A stretch of 64,000 nucleotides of DNA from Climacteris rufus. Lineage: Eukaryota > Chordata > Aves > Passeriformes > Climacteridae. The stretch is taken from contig VZRZ01008693.1 of the NCBI GenBank assembly GCA_013398175.1, positions 795,288-859,287 on the forward strand. Reading direction: 5' to 3'. Of the stretch, positions 12,451 to 25,551 are shown piece by piece. Under the pieces are notes generated by a model. That model did not search any database, was not told where the DNA came from, and saw only the letters and a program-made list of their open reading frames with translations. The translations under genes and the position numbers were made by a program. Position 1 is the stretch's first letter. The number at the start of each line of letters is the position of its first letter.

Positions 12451-15400
12451 ACAGCATCATCAGCTCCTGGGCTTCAAGCTGAGACAGAGGTCGCTAGAGC
12501 TCGATGCCAGCAATTGCCCAGCCTGTTTCCCACTCACTGACACCCAAGGTGGAAGTTGTGCTCCGTGGCTATGGATGTGCTGTAGGTGTTGTCCCAAACC
12601 CCACTGTCACCGACCACCACAGGGCTCCAGGGGATGCACACGATGAGATGTGTGTGAGAAGGACAACAAAATATTTTCCCTTTCTACAGTAATTGGAGAG
12701 AATTTTAAAAGTACCTGATAATAACTTTCAGGCTGTTTCTGAGTTGGAGTAAGGCTAAAAATGGGGATGTTTTGAGGACTCTTTCACCAATATTTCAAAG
12801 TGTCAAATGGGATCCTCTCCTGGGAAGTGCTTGTTATTCTCCGCAGGACAGCTTTCCAAGAAGCGTGGAGGCTGGAGTGGTGGCTGTCTGGGGACACATC
12901 TGTGTCCAGTGCAGTCCTGGAGGGTGGCCCAACAGGTCATGTGTCTTGAAGATCTTTATGCCTTTTGATCTAGGAGACAATGAATAAGCTCAACAACACA
13001 ACAATCACTTAAGCAGGGCTTTTGCTTTGCACAGTCTGCCTTTTTTTTCACTCATCCCCAATCTCTTAGTAGACTTCTATCAAGGTTTCCCTTTTGAGGG
13101 GAGAAATTGGGAACAGCAGTGTCAGTTCCTGTTAGCTACAGGTTTCAAACTCATTTTTGTGACCTCTAACTCCTCTTCTGAGACATTTTTACCATGACAA
13201 AGCTCCTTGTTCTATGGACATGAACAACATCTTTCCTTTCTTTTTCCTACCGTTGCCCCTGACTTGGTATTGTGGTATTTAAAGCCCTTTGGGAGTTCAA
13301 GGAAACCTAAGCTACCAGGCAAAACAGATCATGCTGCAGTTTGACCTCTCTCTGTCATCATTCAACCTTTCATTTGTTGTGTGACCTGTGAACTTTATTT
13401 GGGTGAAGACTGTATTTTCTCTATTTTCTCTCAGACCATTGATAAAGGTGTTGAATGGTGTCAGGCGGAGAATAGATATCCAAACATCTCACTGAAAATG
13501 CCCTCACAGAAGTCACCATCCCTGATTTACAATTACTGCTGATTTGTAAGTCAATAAGTGTCACAGATATCTGTGTATGATTTTATAAAAAATAATTGTA
13601 AATGAAGTGCTTTGCAGAAGTCTATTTGCCAACAGAGTTGCCCTTCACAAAAAAAAAGTAGTCTCACCAGGGACAGTATCAAGTTTGCTGTCTGTCATAA
13701 AACTGTTGATTCACAATAATAAAAATAAATTAGGAAACAAAGATCTCAGCATACTCATTTCATTGCCCGTTTGCTGTTTTGTGATGTTACCCAGGACAAC
13801 ATGAGCCTAACCTGAATCTTTAGGAGCGCATGATGCAGTATTATTTGTATAAGGAGCTGCATCTATTACACAGTCTCCCCTGATTAGCTCATCCTGTCCT
13901 TAATTTTCATTCTGCTGGAGAGAAGCACGACTCCTCTCTGGGGCTCTCTTGTCCCTAGCAAAATGAGCCAATTCTCCATGCCGAGGGAGGACCCAATCAG
14001 AATTAGAGTAGGTTTTGTGAAACAACAGCAAAATTTGCTCAACTGGCTAGAAAGCAAATGTGCCCAGCTTTGCACATCACTCACATGCCAGTCAACATCT
14101 CTACTGAAGGAAGAAGTAGGTACATGATGCACAATACTCAATGTGGGGGGAACAGGGGAACAAAAGCCTTGCCATCAAGTTACATCCAGCAGATGAAAAT
14201 CAGTATTTCCTGCACAATTCCTTTAGCATGGTAATGAAAATGGCAATGCAGATATTGGCACTTTAAATAAAACTGTTAGAGAGGCACCATGAAATAAGAA
14301 CCAGATACATCTAGAAAATATGGTGCAGCATGGACACTTCTCCAGGCAGCAGGGAGAGTCAGAAAAACCATCCAGCCTTTCCCTGAAACTGAAGTGAGCA
14401 AATCTCCCAGCAAGGTAATATATGCCTTCAATTTTATGAGAAATGGTTTCCAGCTACTTCCAACAAATTTCAACAACCTATCTCAATTTCTTCATGACCT
14501 GGAGACTTTGTATGGACCTCACATCTTAATTTCCACAGTTGTGTTTGAATAAGCTTGCTAGTTAGTAACTAGTACCTCGTCAAGACTTTCAAACACTGGC
14601 CCTCAGCAAAGGCTGGGGAATTAAACATATGCTCCCTACATAGCCAGACCAAACCAGCCAGGGACAGCCTCACCAAGTCCCTTTGCTATAAGCACAACAC
14701 AGACACTTTTTCGTCATATGTTAGACCCTCCTTGGTTGCTTCTTCTGTTGCTTAAAAAGGAAACTAAGCTATAGTTTGATATAAAGTCCAGGATGCTGAC
14801 ATTGTTTGTAATAATGAGAGTGTGAAAGTCTCAACTCTTAGTAGTAAATGAACAGACAAGATGGTCAGTAATGGCCAAGAGAAACTTTGGGGACATAGAA
14901 ATCCAAAATTAATGCAGGAAACTTTAATTTATAGCTCAGAAAAGCATTCCATTAGTTTCACTGGAATATGGGGGGCTTTTATAAGCTTGAGACTGGAAAT
15001 AACAGATCACACTGCTAATTTTCTTTGCCATCATCCTCCTTGATGAAATCTACTTTCCTCACTGCCTCATAGTAGCAGGAAACTTGTACTTCTATTTCAG
15101 GAAACTGGAGGATTTTGGAATTTGGGAATAGGGGAAATGGATTTTCCAATCAGCTTCTGTCCTGGTCGATATCAGTTGTATCACACAGACTGTTCCACTT
15201 GAGATGGGATGAGAGAAAAGTTGCTTAAACCCATTGGTTGAGAGAATTTTTTACTGCAAATAACTGCAAAGAGACAAGTCAGTTTAATTAGGAGTTTTAG
15301 GTTTTTTTAATAGCTTCTTACCTATATAAGTCCTTTATTCCTAGGTTTTCTTTTCTAGACCACACTTGAGTTGAGCATAGTCTGATGAGGGGTTTTGTGC

Positions 15401-17869
15401 TCCTGTCTTTCAAATCTAAAGAATGAGTGTGTTGTACCTTCAAGAAACTGGCTTTTGCTTCTCTAACTTTCTTCCTTTAGCTTTGAAGGTAAGTGAATGA
15501 ACTCTTGAGGTCTTTTTAAAGCACTCTGAGACTTGATGCCACAGAAAATCTCTGAAAAGAATATGGCTGTGGAATGAGTGTTTGGAGTTATACAACTGTC
15601 TTCCTTTGAGTGGTAATTACAATTCTTCTAGAAAAAAATAAAAATACAGAAGCCAGCTCAAATGATGAACCAGACCTGCTTTTCTTTCTCTTCCACATTA
15701 AAAAATGTGTCTATTAGTCTTGTCTAAGTCCATCCTTCCTCAGCCTCTTGTATTAGTTTTCTTTAGGATATTATACAGCACAGAGAACTTAGTCTTAAGT
15801 GAATATTTAGATACTATACAAGAATAAACCTGTCAGGAAAATGAGCTAATTATACATGCCTCCCCTGTAAACTAGTTATAATTTAGGGGGGTTGTGTGTA
15901 AGTGGAATAAGAATAGAAAGACACTGTGCTTAAATTAGCATTTTAATTTTTGCTTTAAAAATTGAACACTATTGTTCAAAAGGTTTTGTTCTCACCTTCA
16001 TTGTAACTATTCACCCTGGCGTTTAAAAGAAGTTTTGTTGTGTGAGACATGAAGTTCTTTTCTTTAAAGCTAACTCCTACTTTTAGGGGACTGCTCATAA
16101 AGATGTTTAAAGCTATCTGCTCAATAAGCAGGCTATTCTGGTGAATTATAATGGCAGGAAAAACCATGTGAGAGCTGCCCAGGCACCTGGGAAGATGAGA
16201 GGAGACATCAGTGAGTCAGTGGAGGGGAGAATCTGCCAGAATTTGTTCGGTTCCCAGCAGTGCTGTTGCCTTGCCATGTGGCTCCCTCTGTCTTGATCAA
16301 AACTAGAATAATCCATCAAGATTTCTGATCAATACTTCTTAGCCAGTGCTGCTGCTGCAATTGCTAATGGAGAAAATTCAGAGAGGAGCGCTCCAGGTCA
16401 CAGATGGCTGTTCCTGGTCGACGTTATCCGAGTCACAGACAAGATGTTATGGGTTGCAGCATGCCTCAAAATCCTAATCTGCGGGGACCATCTGCTATTC
16501 ATTTTACTCATCTATAAATAGCCTTAATAAAGCAGCTGTCATCTTAAGAGGGAAATGTGTACTTTTAAGGGAACAAAGTTTTTGAGTAGGAGGCGCAGCT
16601 CTTTCTATGTACGGATCTGATAAGGAATCGTGAGTGCTTGCAGTGGTGGGTATCTGTGGATGCTGTCGTTCTTTCAGCGTAGGCAAGCCATGATGTTGGG
16701 GAATATTAATCCAGCTCATGGAAATGTATGACAGGGAAAAATACAACCATGAAGTCTCTGATCAACATCTTCCGTTTTGTTCAGAGCAAAGCACGCCAGG
16801 GAGGCTCAGGCTGCTAACATGGCATTTTATTTGCACTTAGTCATTACTTGCAGAATTGAGTGTCTGCCTGCTGGTTCTTGGGAAGTGATGGCTGGGACTC
16901 AGAAAATGAGGAACTCTGAGAGAAAGGCCACAGAAGATTGCCTGAGAAATTTGGGTGTTCTGTTAAGCAACTAACTTTCACTGAACAAGGAAATAGAATT
17001 TATAAAACCATGCTGTGAATTTTGTAATCTAAAGTTCTTGATTTTTACCAGCTGGCATTTAAAGACAAGGCTTTGAAGGTTAAGCTTTGACCTCAAAACA
17101 GCACTAAAATTCAAAAACTGTGTGAGAAGAAAAAGGCAGACTTTAATGTGTTTTCCATACTTTCCTGAAGCTTCTTCTAACAGGTTTCTTTCTAGCCCCA
17201 CAGTTAGTTTGACCACAGCTTTATCAGTTTACAAGTGTTTGTAATCTCTCCTACCTGCCAGCTGAGTTTCATGATGTTCTCCTGATCATGCTGCTGTGCA
17301 CTCCATCTACACTGACCCTCAGCCCAGAGGACCATCTTGTAGCCATGTCATTCACTCTTTCAATATTTAAAGTGAATAGGAGGTTGTGTGCCAAATCCAT
17401 ATCTTTCCATTATACTGGGAAGTTTTATGAATCCATCTCCTTTGTAGGAAAAGGTATGTAGGTGCTAAATTTCTGGACAAGTGGTGTGTTTTTTATTGAA
17501 TACAATAGAAATGCTGTAAAACAAGAAAGGACTACAATAAATGCTGAAAATAATGATATTTTAAAATCAAGTTACTCTTGTTCACACCAACACTTAAAGG
17601 CATTTGAAGTGCTCTGATGCTTCTATCTATCAAGGTGAGCTGTTCTTTATTTATGAAGCGGTAAACTTGTTTAAATGTTTGGTGCCTTTTTTTTTTTAAT
17701 GCAGCTTTGTACTAAATCATGGGAAAAAATCAAAGGATGCAAAATGTAGGCATTTATTTTGACCTGTGAGAGTTAAAAAAATAAAACCCCAACTGTCACA
17801 CATTTTAATGGTCATGCTATTAAGGATCCTGCCCTTTGACACAAGGGCATGAAATACTAAGCAAATGAC
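12451..17869. other. Unique intronic sequence, one possible regulatory cluster
   Basis: No gene, RNA or clear transposon is seen. The stretch is mostly AT-rich. The segment 16240-16545 is less AT-rich and carries several transcription-factor-like motifs, listed as its own feature. Confidence 0.5.
16240..16545. promoter_or_regulatory. Candidate intronic enhancer (E-box and MEF2-like motifs)
   Basis: Motifs seen are an AGGTCA half-site followed directly by the E-box CAGATG (16395-16406), E-box CATCTG (16489-16494), a MEF2 consensus CTATAAATAG (16512-16521) and E-box CAGCTG (16533-16538), plus GATCAA/TTGATC elements near 16295-16335. Such matches are individually common: a MEF2-type match is expected several times by chance in 64 kb. 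Only the close grouping is suggestive, and there is no direct evidence of activity. Confidence 0.2.
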
Positions 17870-19600
17870 ACATTTATACCCAGCCTTTCCATCCTCAGGG
17901 ATGGGGAGGCAGTCACACTCTGACCTCCCACCCGCCCAGGTCCTTCATCTGACCCCCTCCACCACCTTTCTTTCAACCCTCCCCCATCCTCATCCCACCT
18001 GCCCATCCTCACCTGTCCTTTCTGTGACCTTGCGTCCGTCAAAATCCCTGACACCTAATTCCCAACCCCATCATTCCCCTCACTGCTCTTGTTAATTTGC
18101 TTCTCCTCCCATTTCTGCCCAATTTGTCTTTTACCCTGGGCTACCATTTTCTTCTCTCAGCGCTGTGTGCTAAAGCATCCAACTCTGTCTTATACCTGAC
18201 ATGTGTGCGCCTCCGCAGCAGAAATCTCAGGACCACCCAGAGACCCCTTGCTGGAAATATTTTCTTGTTTTTCCTGCTTTCCTTTGTCACAGCTTGTCAT
18301 CTGCATGCTCAGGTCATATGCCTGCATGCCTTTATTCAGAGCAGGTACCATCAGTTCCTTCTGTCCTCAAAAAACCCTTTTCCTTCCCCACAAATAGTCC
18401 TGTTCTGAGTCCTGATGGCTGCCTCACCTTTCCCCTCTTACTTCATTCAAACATAATTTTTCTGCATTCTTCTCTGTGAATTTCTCTCACTGAAGTTTCT
18501 AATGGTCTAGACAAATAACCTGAGCTTTGGACCTGCAATCAGTCACTTCAATGTGGTTGCTTAGAGTCACTTTAACACTTGCCTTTGCTTAAAAAAATGT
18601 ATTTCCAGGGTATGGCCTTTTTTTTTAATCTCCCTCATGCCCTTCAGTAATTTCCTCTTATGCTGGTTCTCTTCATACAGTGTCTTTTGGTCAATTGTCC
18701 GTCTTATACCCCAGCCTTCAGCCAGCTTATGTGGGCATTACATTTTTATGGACTCAGAATCAGACTCTCAGTTGCACAGTATGCTTCCTTTCCTCCTGAT
18801 TTGCTTGCTTTTTCACCAAAGGTCCTTCCTCTTACCTGAATTTTATTTCTCTTAGGGTGTCTTTCCTCTTCTGTTCTCCATCACTTTCTCCTGATGCTGT
18901 TTCCTGAAATAACAGTAGCAGGCAGCATGTGTGTATGGGGAACAGTAAAGGATTGTAACATTCCCTGGGAACCTTTGTGGGAACCCTGTCACAGCCAGAT
19001 GTGTCTGTGCTGGAGTGGACTTCTCTTTGTTATTACTATTTCTTAAGCACAACCCCTCCCCAGCCTAACCCCAGGAAGCACAGTGAAGCTCCCTTTCTCT
19101 CCTCTGCTGGTGTTGTATCTGCAACTCAACACCATTACCACCACCTCTGTGACCTGCACGTTTAGGGTCTGTTTAAATCTTGGTAATTACTCCCGAAAAA
19201 CATTTACCCCGGCTGGCCTTTTGTCCCTATTCCAGCAGCAAAACCAAGATCTATGTGTTGCCTCCCGTTTCACTTATTGTAATCTCTGCTGACACCTCCA
19301 CCTCCTACTTCAAAGCCTCATGAAAGGCAGCCGTCAATATCCCCTTTTTTGCCTGTCATGATGACCTTATTACCTCCCTCTCTGAATCCTTGTGCTGACA
19401 CCTTTGACTGCCTCTAGGTTAAATTTCTTGTTCTTTTGTCTTCAGTCCTCCCATAACTCTTCCCCTAGCCAAGCAGATTCCATTTCTTTTTATCCTACTC
19501 CCGTCTCTTTCTGCTCAGATGCTTCTGCTGTTCACACTCTTCTTTCTCCTTCTCACCCAGCCCTCTCCCCTTGACCTGGGCTACAAGGACTTCATCGTTG
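17870..19600 (+). repeat. Possible very old L2-type LINE relic (sense)
   Basis: This is a 1.7-kb stretch in which the + strand is strongly C/T-rich, unlike its surroundings, as the coding strand of L2-family LINEs is. Two frames echo the C-terminal part of an L2 ORF2. Near 19255-19290 SRFTYCNLC resembles the conserved SRLDYCN motif. Near 19395-19530 TASRLNFLFFCLQSSHNS and then SFCSDASAVHT resemble the later segment with a RxxFKxLLLxFKxLHxLAP-like pattern. The motifs occur in the expected order and on one strand. Frames are broken by many stops and there is no intact RT. The alternative is a non-repetitive polypyrimidine-rich region with chance resemblance. Confidence 0.4.
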
Positions 19601-22600
19601 GTGTTGACTACATTCTTTTATAGAAAGCCTCAATGCTTTTTTTCTCAGACAAAGGAAGAAAGACTTTTGTTTTCTCGGCACTTCCTCCTGTCCCCTGACT
19701 AGAGGGACCTCATGGATTTGCTCTGGCCACCTTGCCTGTCACTCATATGCCCCTGCGTGGCACCAGCTCCTGCCCAAGGTGCATGGGCAGCCTTGGGGAG
19801 GGGAGTCTCTTCCTCTGCACTTTGAGGTCTCTAAGAAACACTCAGGCAACATCAACCGAGTTTTACTAGTTAATGATGGCAATTCAGGCATGCAGATGCT
19901 AGGGCTGATTTTGACTTTGGAGTGTTTGGTGGTCCCTAAACTAAAGCTGATTTCCCCACTGTCTGTACTGAGATCTGGCTCAGGCACCACTGCCACATTA
20001 GAGTGGTATTTCCTGAGTTGGAGCCTTTTGTCTCAGTGATGAATGGCTTCCCACATGCTTTGAAGTATGCTAATTGTGTTGTATATTTTATAGTTCGCTC
20101 TATTTGCATTTACAAATCACGGTTCAGTTATGTATGCTCATTCCTTTGAGCTAAAATAAATTTATATATTTATATTCTTCTATTTTATTCTGCTTTTGGG
20201 TCCCATTTTGTCTTCTTATGTGTAGAATTGAATATCTTAAAACCTTCAAGTAATTTCTAATATATTTGGTCCACTTTTTGAATGACTATATGAAGATCAG
20301 AGAAAACCTCCTAATTTTTGTGAAGCTTCCCTTTTATTCCTCTTCTGCAGTAAGGTCTGCAGGAGTCACCTGCAATTTCAATATTTTGCTGGTAACTACT
20401 CATATCCTTTTGCTGCCTGAGAGATGTCATGTAAGGATATATTGAGGTGTATTTTCTGCCTTGTACCTGCAAATCCTGCAGTGTGTGACTTGCAGAGGAG
20501 AAGGCTTGGCAGAATTGCTCCAAGGTGAACGGTGGGTGCCCGTGCCTGGGCACACATGGCACTGCCAGAAAGTTGGCTGCAGCCTTTCACAAGCAGCATG
20601 GGCAGCGTGGCTCTCTGTTGGGTGGAGAAATCACCTTCATGTTTTAGTTTGCCATAGCGTCTGACTACCAAGTGCCAGGCACTAAACCTGGTCAGATCTC
20701 GGCTTTCAGAAGTGGCATCACGCTTGCAGTCCAGGGGAGAGCATAGTTTGTCTTCACTGGGGCAGCACAACCTTTGAAACTGTTGATGCTTTAAGTTTCT
20801 AGTATTACATTGTGATGCTGTATTAAATTCAAATTTACTAATTTGCTTTAGTTTTTATCTGTATTGAAAAACATTGTTTAAAGTTATAGGTTCCACAGGA
20901 CTGTATTGAAAACTGATTGTATTTTACAGTTATAATAGAGTTTGTCTGAGACAAAATGACATTCAGTATTACCTACTGACATGCTAGCATTTTTCTTGAT
21001 TTATATATATATTTTCATTGGTAGTTTTATGCTTTGCTAAAGGGTTTAAATAAACCAATATTATCCCTTCACGGATGCTGTCCATATTTTTTTAGAGCTA
21101 AAAAAAGCCATTCACTCAAAGAGTTCCTTGATGAAATTAAGTCACTGGAATAAGTGACTTATGTTTTCTACACTTACTTTTTTCATGTATTTGAAATAAT
21201 GTTTACAAGTATCTACTAATTTTCTAATTACCTCTACCTCTTAGAAAAATATTTTTCTATCAAAGCCTTAAGATTTTTACGATAGCAGTCATGTGCTCAG
21301 CCATTTTACGGTACTATTTTGTATTGTTTCCCTCCTTATTTATTAACAGTCATAATTTCTCACTTGTATTTCTTCCCCCTTCACAGCCACAGTGAATTTA
21401 TAAGAGCCCTTTTGTTCTCTGTAATCACTTTAGCTAGCACTAAATCATTCTTCTTTTCTGCTGCCCTTATCTTTTCTCTGCAAGGCTTAACCAATTGTAG
21501 GTTTCTTTCATTTTTCCCTCTTTCTCTGCTTCCTTTTTCACTTTCATCTGTGAGCAGCTCCCACAGAAACAGTTACTTTCCATCCCACTTTTTGGAAACT
21601 GTTGTTTCCTGCTCCTCAACTCAGGTTTGCATTCAGAATTTTCCAGCCTTCTTCTGTGCTCCTGTATTTGAGTGCTCCTTGCCTCATAGTGACTTACAAT
21701 AGCACCTATTATTCAAGAAATGATTTTCATCTGCAAAATCCTTTGTAAAAATTAATTGATTAATAGTAAAGCATTTTCTGAAGGTGTTCTCTTATCAAAG
21801 TCTGAGCACTCTGTAGATCTGCTCTGTGCTCTGAAGAGGTGAAGTAACTCATGAATACTGCCCTCAGTGCTTCATTTTATCAGGCAGGTGTGTCCTTAAT
21901 CCTCAGGGAAGAACCCAGACTGACCTGAGTTCAGGGTGAACAGTTGAACAAAAATTTAAGAGCAACTCAATTTCTTTCAGGAAAGGGTGTCCATTAAAAG
22001 CTCAAAGTTGTTTCTGGATCCAGAAATAAGTGCAAATAACAAAATAAGATGGAGATAAATGTTCAAATAATTTACCAGCTGCTGTAGTTTTTTATTTGGT
22101 TTTGAGGTAAGCATTGGTTATTTGCTTTTTAATGATCTTATCAAGAATGACTTTTGGAGATAAAGAAATGCTTTAGAATGAGGACATGAATGGGCAGAAA
22201 TAGATCCTCTTCAGTATGAATACCTGCCATTCAGACAGGATGAATTGCTTTTCAGAATTGTGCGGTTTCTCTGATCAGTTGCTACAGTCGGGAGCAGCCA
22301 AGAATACCAATAAAAAGGCAGACATTCTGGGAACAAGTCGGTGGTACTGTGCCTGTGGTTAACTTCCCAGCCCTCTCTGCCCTTCAGATGCACTGAGCAG
22401 CAGAAGGGTCTTCTCCTGCATTACCTTCTGTGCTGGATTTATTTTGGACATTCTGCAGAAAAAGTCTTCAAATACAACAAAAATTGCCAACAGCTTTGGA
22501 GAAATGAAGGTAACATCACTCGTTCTCAGTAGAGCCTACAGAGATTTGGGCTGCTTCTTTCTCTTTAACACCGTAGATTTGATATTTGTCCACAGCATAT

Positions 22601-25240
22601 GTTTTGACCAGAGAATTGTTAACTGAATTAAAATCTTCCCACCAACAGGCCACCATTTTGAAGAAAACTTTCATCTCCTGAGCTAAGACAAGCAGCTGAG
22701 GCAGCCCTCTGAAGGCAGGGAGATTTCATCCAGCCCTTGGAGAGAGAGAGGGCCTGTCAGCCAAGGACGTCTCTCTGATAGTTGGCATCTGAGCTCAGAA
22801 ATTAGCTCCTGGTCCAAACCAAATTCCCTAGTTGTCTCCACTTGCTGTGCTTTGATTTACATCATGGTGTGGTTGTGCTGAACATGCACTGGGTCCGTTT
22901 CAGATAAAACTGAACTGAAATGTACAGTTAAAGTTTGCCCCAACCATGCTCCAGATGCTAATGGTCTTGCAGTACCTGGGGCCAGCCATGAGCTCGTCTG
23001 AACTGTTGACTCCAGGGAACACATGGCATCAAGTTCTGAAGACCAAATGGGTGTTCTTTGCAGATCCTTCTGTTCCTTCCACTCTGAAAGACTTAAATTT
23101 AGGACAGACTTACCTAATAAAAAAGAACTGGGTTCTGGTCATGATTTCTAGAGTTCTGAACTTACGGAAATATTTTGTTACCAGTGTGCTTTGTGGTTTT
23201 TGAACAGCAAGTTCAATATGAGGGAAGTTGCAGAAAGGTCCAGCAGCACAGAAATAGTGCCATGTGCAGCTATGAAATATTAGTGGTGTTGGGCCAATGT
23301 CTACTCTGCAGGCCTGTGATATTGTCACATTTTGGTTGAGGGCAGCAGGTACTTTCTCTGCAATTTCTATCCTGAAATGGATGGTTGGGCTTCAGTCAGG
23401 AGAGACAGGACATTTTGTGTAGCAAGTGTACTTTGAGACATGGGATGACTATCACATCTTCTGTGTGAGATGATAACAAGTTCATTTTTCAGCATGAAGT
23501 ATTTCCACTGTTACTGGGAGCAATTGTTTTTCACTGCCTCTCACTGTCAGTGAGTTTTTCTCTGGCTGTAACGTATTTCAGGATCTCTTGAGTGGTTTTT
23601 CCATCACTGAAGCCTGCCTACTGTTAGATATTGAAAATCATGACAAGTTCCTTACACACAGGGTGCCGGTTTTGGTAGTGGTTGTAACATCATCTCTGCC
23701 TTCTACTTAACAGCAAATTTAGGTTTCTTAGTATTACAGCAGATGCCTGCTATTTTAACAACTGTGGTGCTATCTCAGGATGCCTACCTGCATATAAATC
23801 ACTGCACACTTTTGGTACTCCTGGGAATCCCACGCCTTATCTTTCAGTCCCATGCAGACCACCCAGATACCCTTTAACAGCTAGAAGCCAGTGGTTAGGT
23901 AGCTAAACCTCTACTCCAGCATGCTGTTATAGGAGCTGGTGATGAAAATCACCTCTAGAATCTCTCAGACACTGCAGAAAGGGAGGGTTTGCACGGTAAC
24001 ACATGGATTCAAGAGATGAGCATGAATGCAGCTCTATTACAGGAGGAATGGAGTGATTTTCCCCCCCCCTAAGATTCTGTTCCATATTAGATGAAACATT
24101 TGGCAAAGGTGTTGCATGAAGCCCCCGGGAGATGATGTTTATCCTTGAATTGCCTGGGCTTTACATAGTTTGGCGTCTCTCTAGCTCTGCCTGTTCATTA
24201 CAAGTAGATCATGCTGCCCTGTTTGTTCTGTTGGTCTATATACAGCATATCAAGACTTTAGGTGAAACTAAGTTTATGGCATCATAACAAACTACAGTAG
24301 TTCTTTACTAAAGGAGCAGATGGTGATTTTTGGGAGGAAAGAGAGCAGTAACTTTACCTGCTAGTGAAGGCTTTGCTGCCTTTGCCTCTCCGTCTTGTAG
24401 CTCTGTTCAAACTAACAGGGAGGTCAGAGTTTAGACTGGGAATTAAAATGTTTTCTCACTGGAACTGTGAGAGAGGGAAGCAATGTTCAAGACAGCAGAT
24501 GGAGTACATATGTAAGCAAGCTCTTGGCACACTCAGTTTAGCTATTTCACATCAGCATCCTTGTATGCTTTGCGAGGGTCTTTGGTAGGAAGTGTGTTGG
24601 TGACTACAGAGTACACCTGTGCCAAAGTACCTGAGTATGACTCCACTGGTTCAAGCAGGTGTAGTGAAGACTTTAGATTCATGTGCTCTTCTGTAGGTGT
24701 GAATCAAACCCCTTCTGTTGAAATCAAAACAGACGTTTTGAAAAAAGAACATTTTTCAGAAACTACTGATTTTTATCATCTCTATTGCTTTGTGTCTCTA
24801 TTGCTTTACAGTTTGATTTTGAAGTGAAAGAAAGATAGCTTAGTTTTAGTGGAATACCACTGGGGTTTGATTATGTTTGCTAGAAATGAGGTGGGGGTCT
24901 AGTGTGCACTGGAAAGTTCCATAGGTTTTGCTTGCAATTAAATGCACATATAAGCAGATTTGCATTTTTGCAAAGCAAGTGCCCAGACATTCTGTAAAGA
25001 GAGAGATAGAGAGAATAAAGACATCTCTAATAAAGACTTCTCTATATCACTTATTTTGATGGTGTTTTCTCAAATTTATCTATCTTTCTTGGACTCCGAG
25101 AATGCATAATTAAGATCCATGTGTTTCTGCACAACCAAAAAATTAGTCATATTTCAAGACACCGAATGTCTTAATACATGCAATTCACATTCAGCATCAA
25201 AAGTATCATTTTATGTATCAGCCTACAGCGTCAAGGCTAT
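19601..25240. other. Unique intronic sequence
   Basis: No gene is supported. Noted are a short TA-rich run near 20999-21012, a pyrimidine-rich frame of 127 codons at 21319-21702 without recognisable domains, a nine-C run at 24061-24069, and a GAGAGATAGAGAGA stretch near 25003-25016. Confidence 0.5.
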
Positions 25241-25551
25241 TCCTTCCTTCCTTCCTTCCTTCCTTCCTTCCTTCCTTCCTTCCTTCCTTCCCTTCTTCCN
25301 NNNNNNNNNNNNNNNNNNNNNNNNNNNNNNNNNNNNNNNNNNNNNNNNNNNNNNNNNNNNNNNNNNNNNNNNNNNNNNNNNNNNNNNNNNNNNNNNNNNN
25401 NNNNNNNNNNNNNNNNNNNNNNNNNNCCTCCCTCCCTCCCTCCCTCCCCTACCCCATTCCCCTTACCCTCCCCTTCCTTCCTGTCTTCCTTTCCTTTCTG
25501 CCTGCCTGCCTGCCTGCCTTTCTCCATCCCTCCCTTCCACCCTTCCTTCCT
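25241..25551. repeat. TTCC/CCCT/CTGC polypyrimidine microsatellite containing an assembly gap
   Basis: A TTCC tetranucleotide array runs from 25241 to 25290, then CCTTCTTCC, then 127 undetermined bases (25300-25426). The tract resumes as CCCT units from 25427, passes through mixed C/T sequence, and includes a CTGC array at about 25498-25518. Frames of 106-209 codons across it are translations of the repeat and of Ns. Long polypyrimidine tracts are hard to sequence and may form triplex DNA, so the true length is unknown. Confidence 0.97.
25300..25426. other. Assembly gap (127 N)
   Basis: An undetermined run inside the microsatellite. Its length may be estimated rather than measured. Confidence 0.99.
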
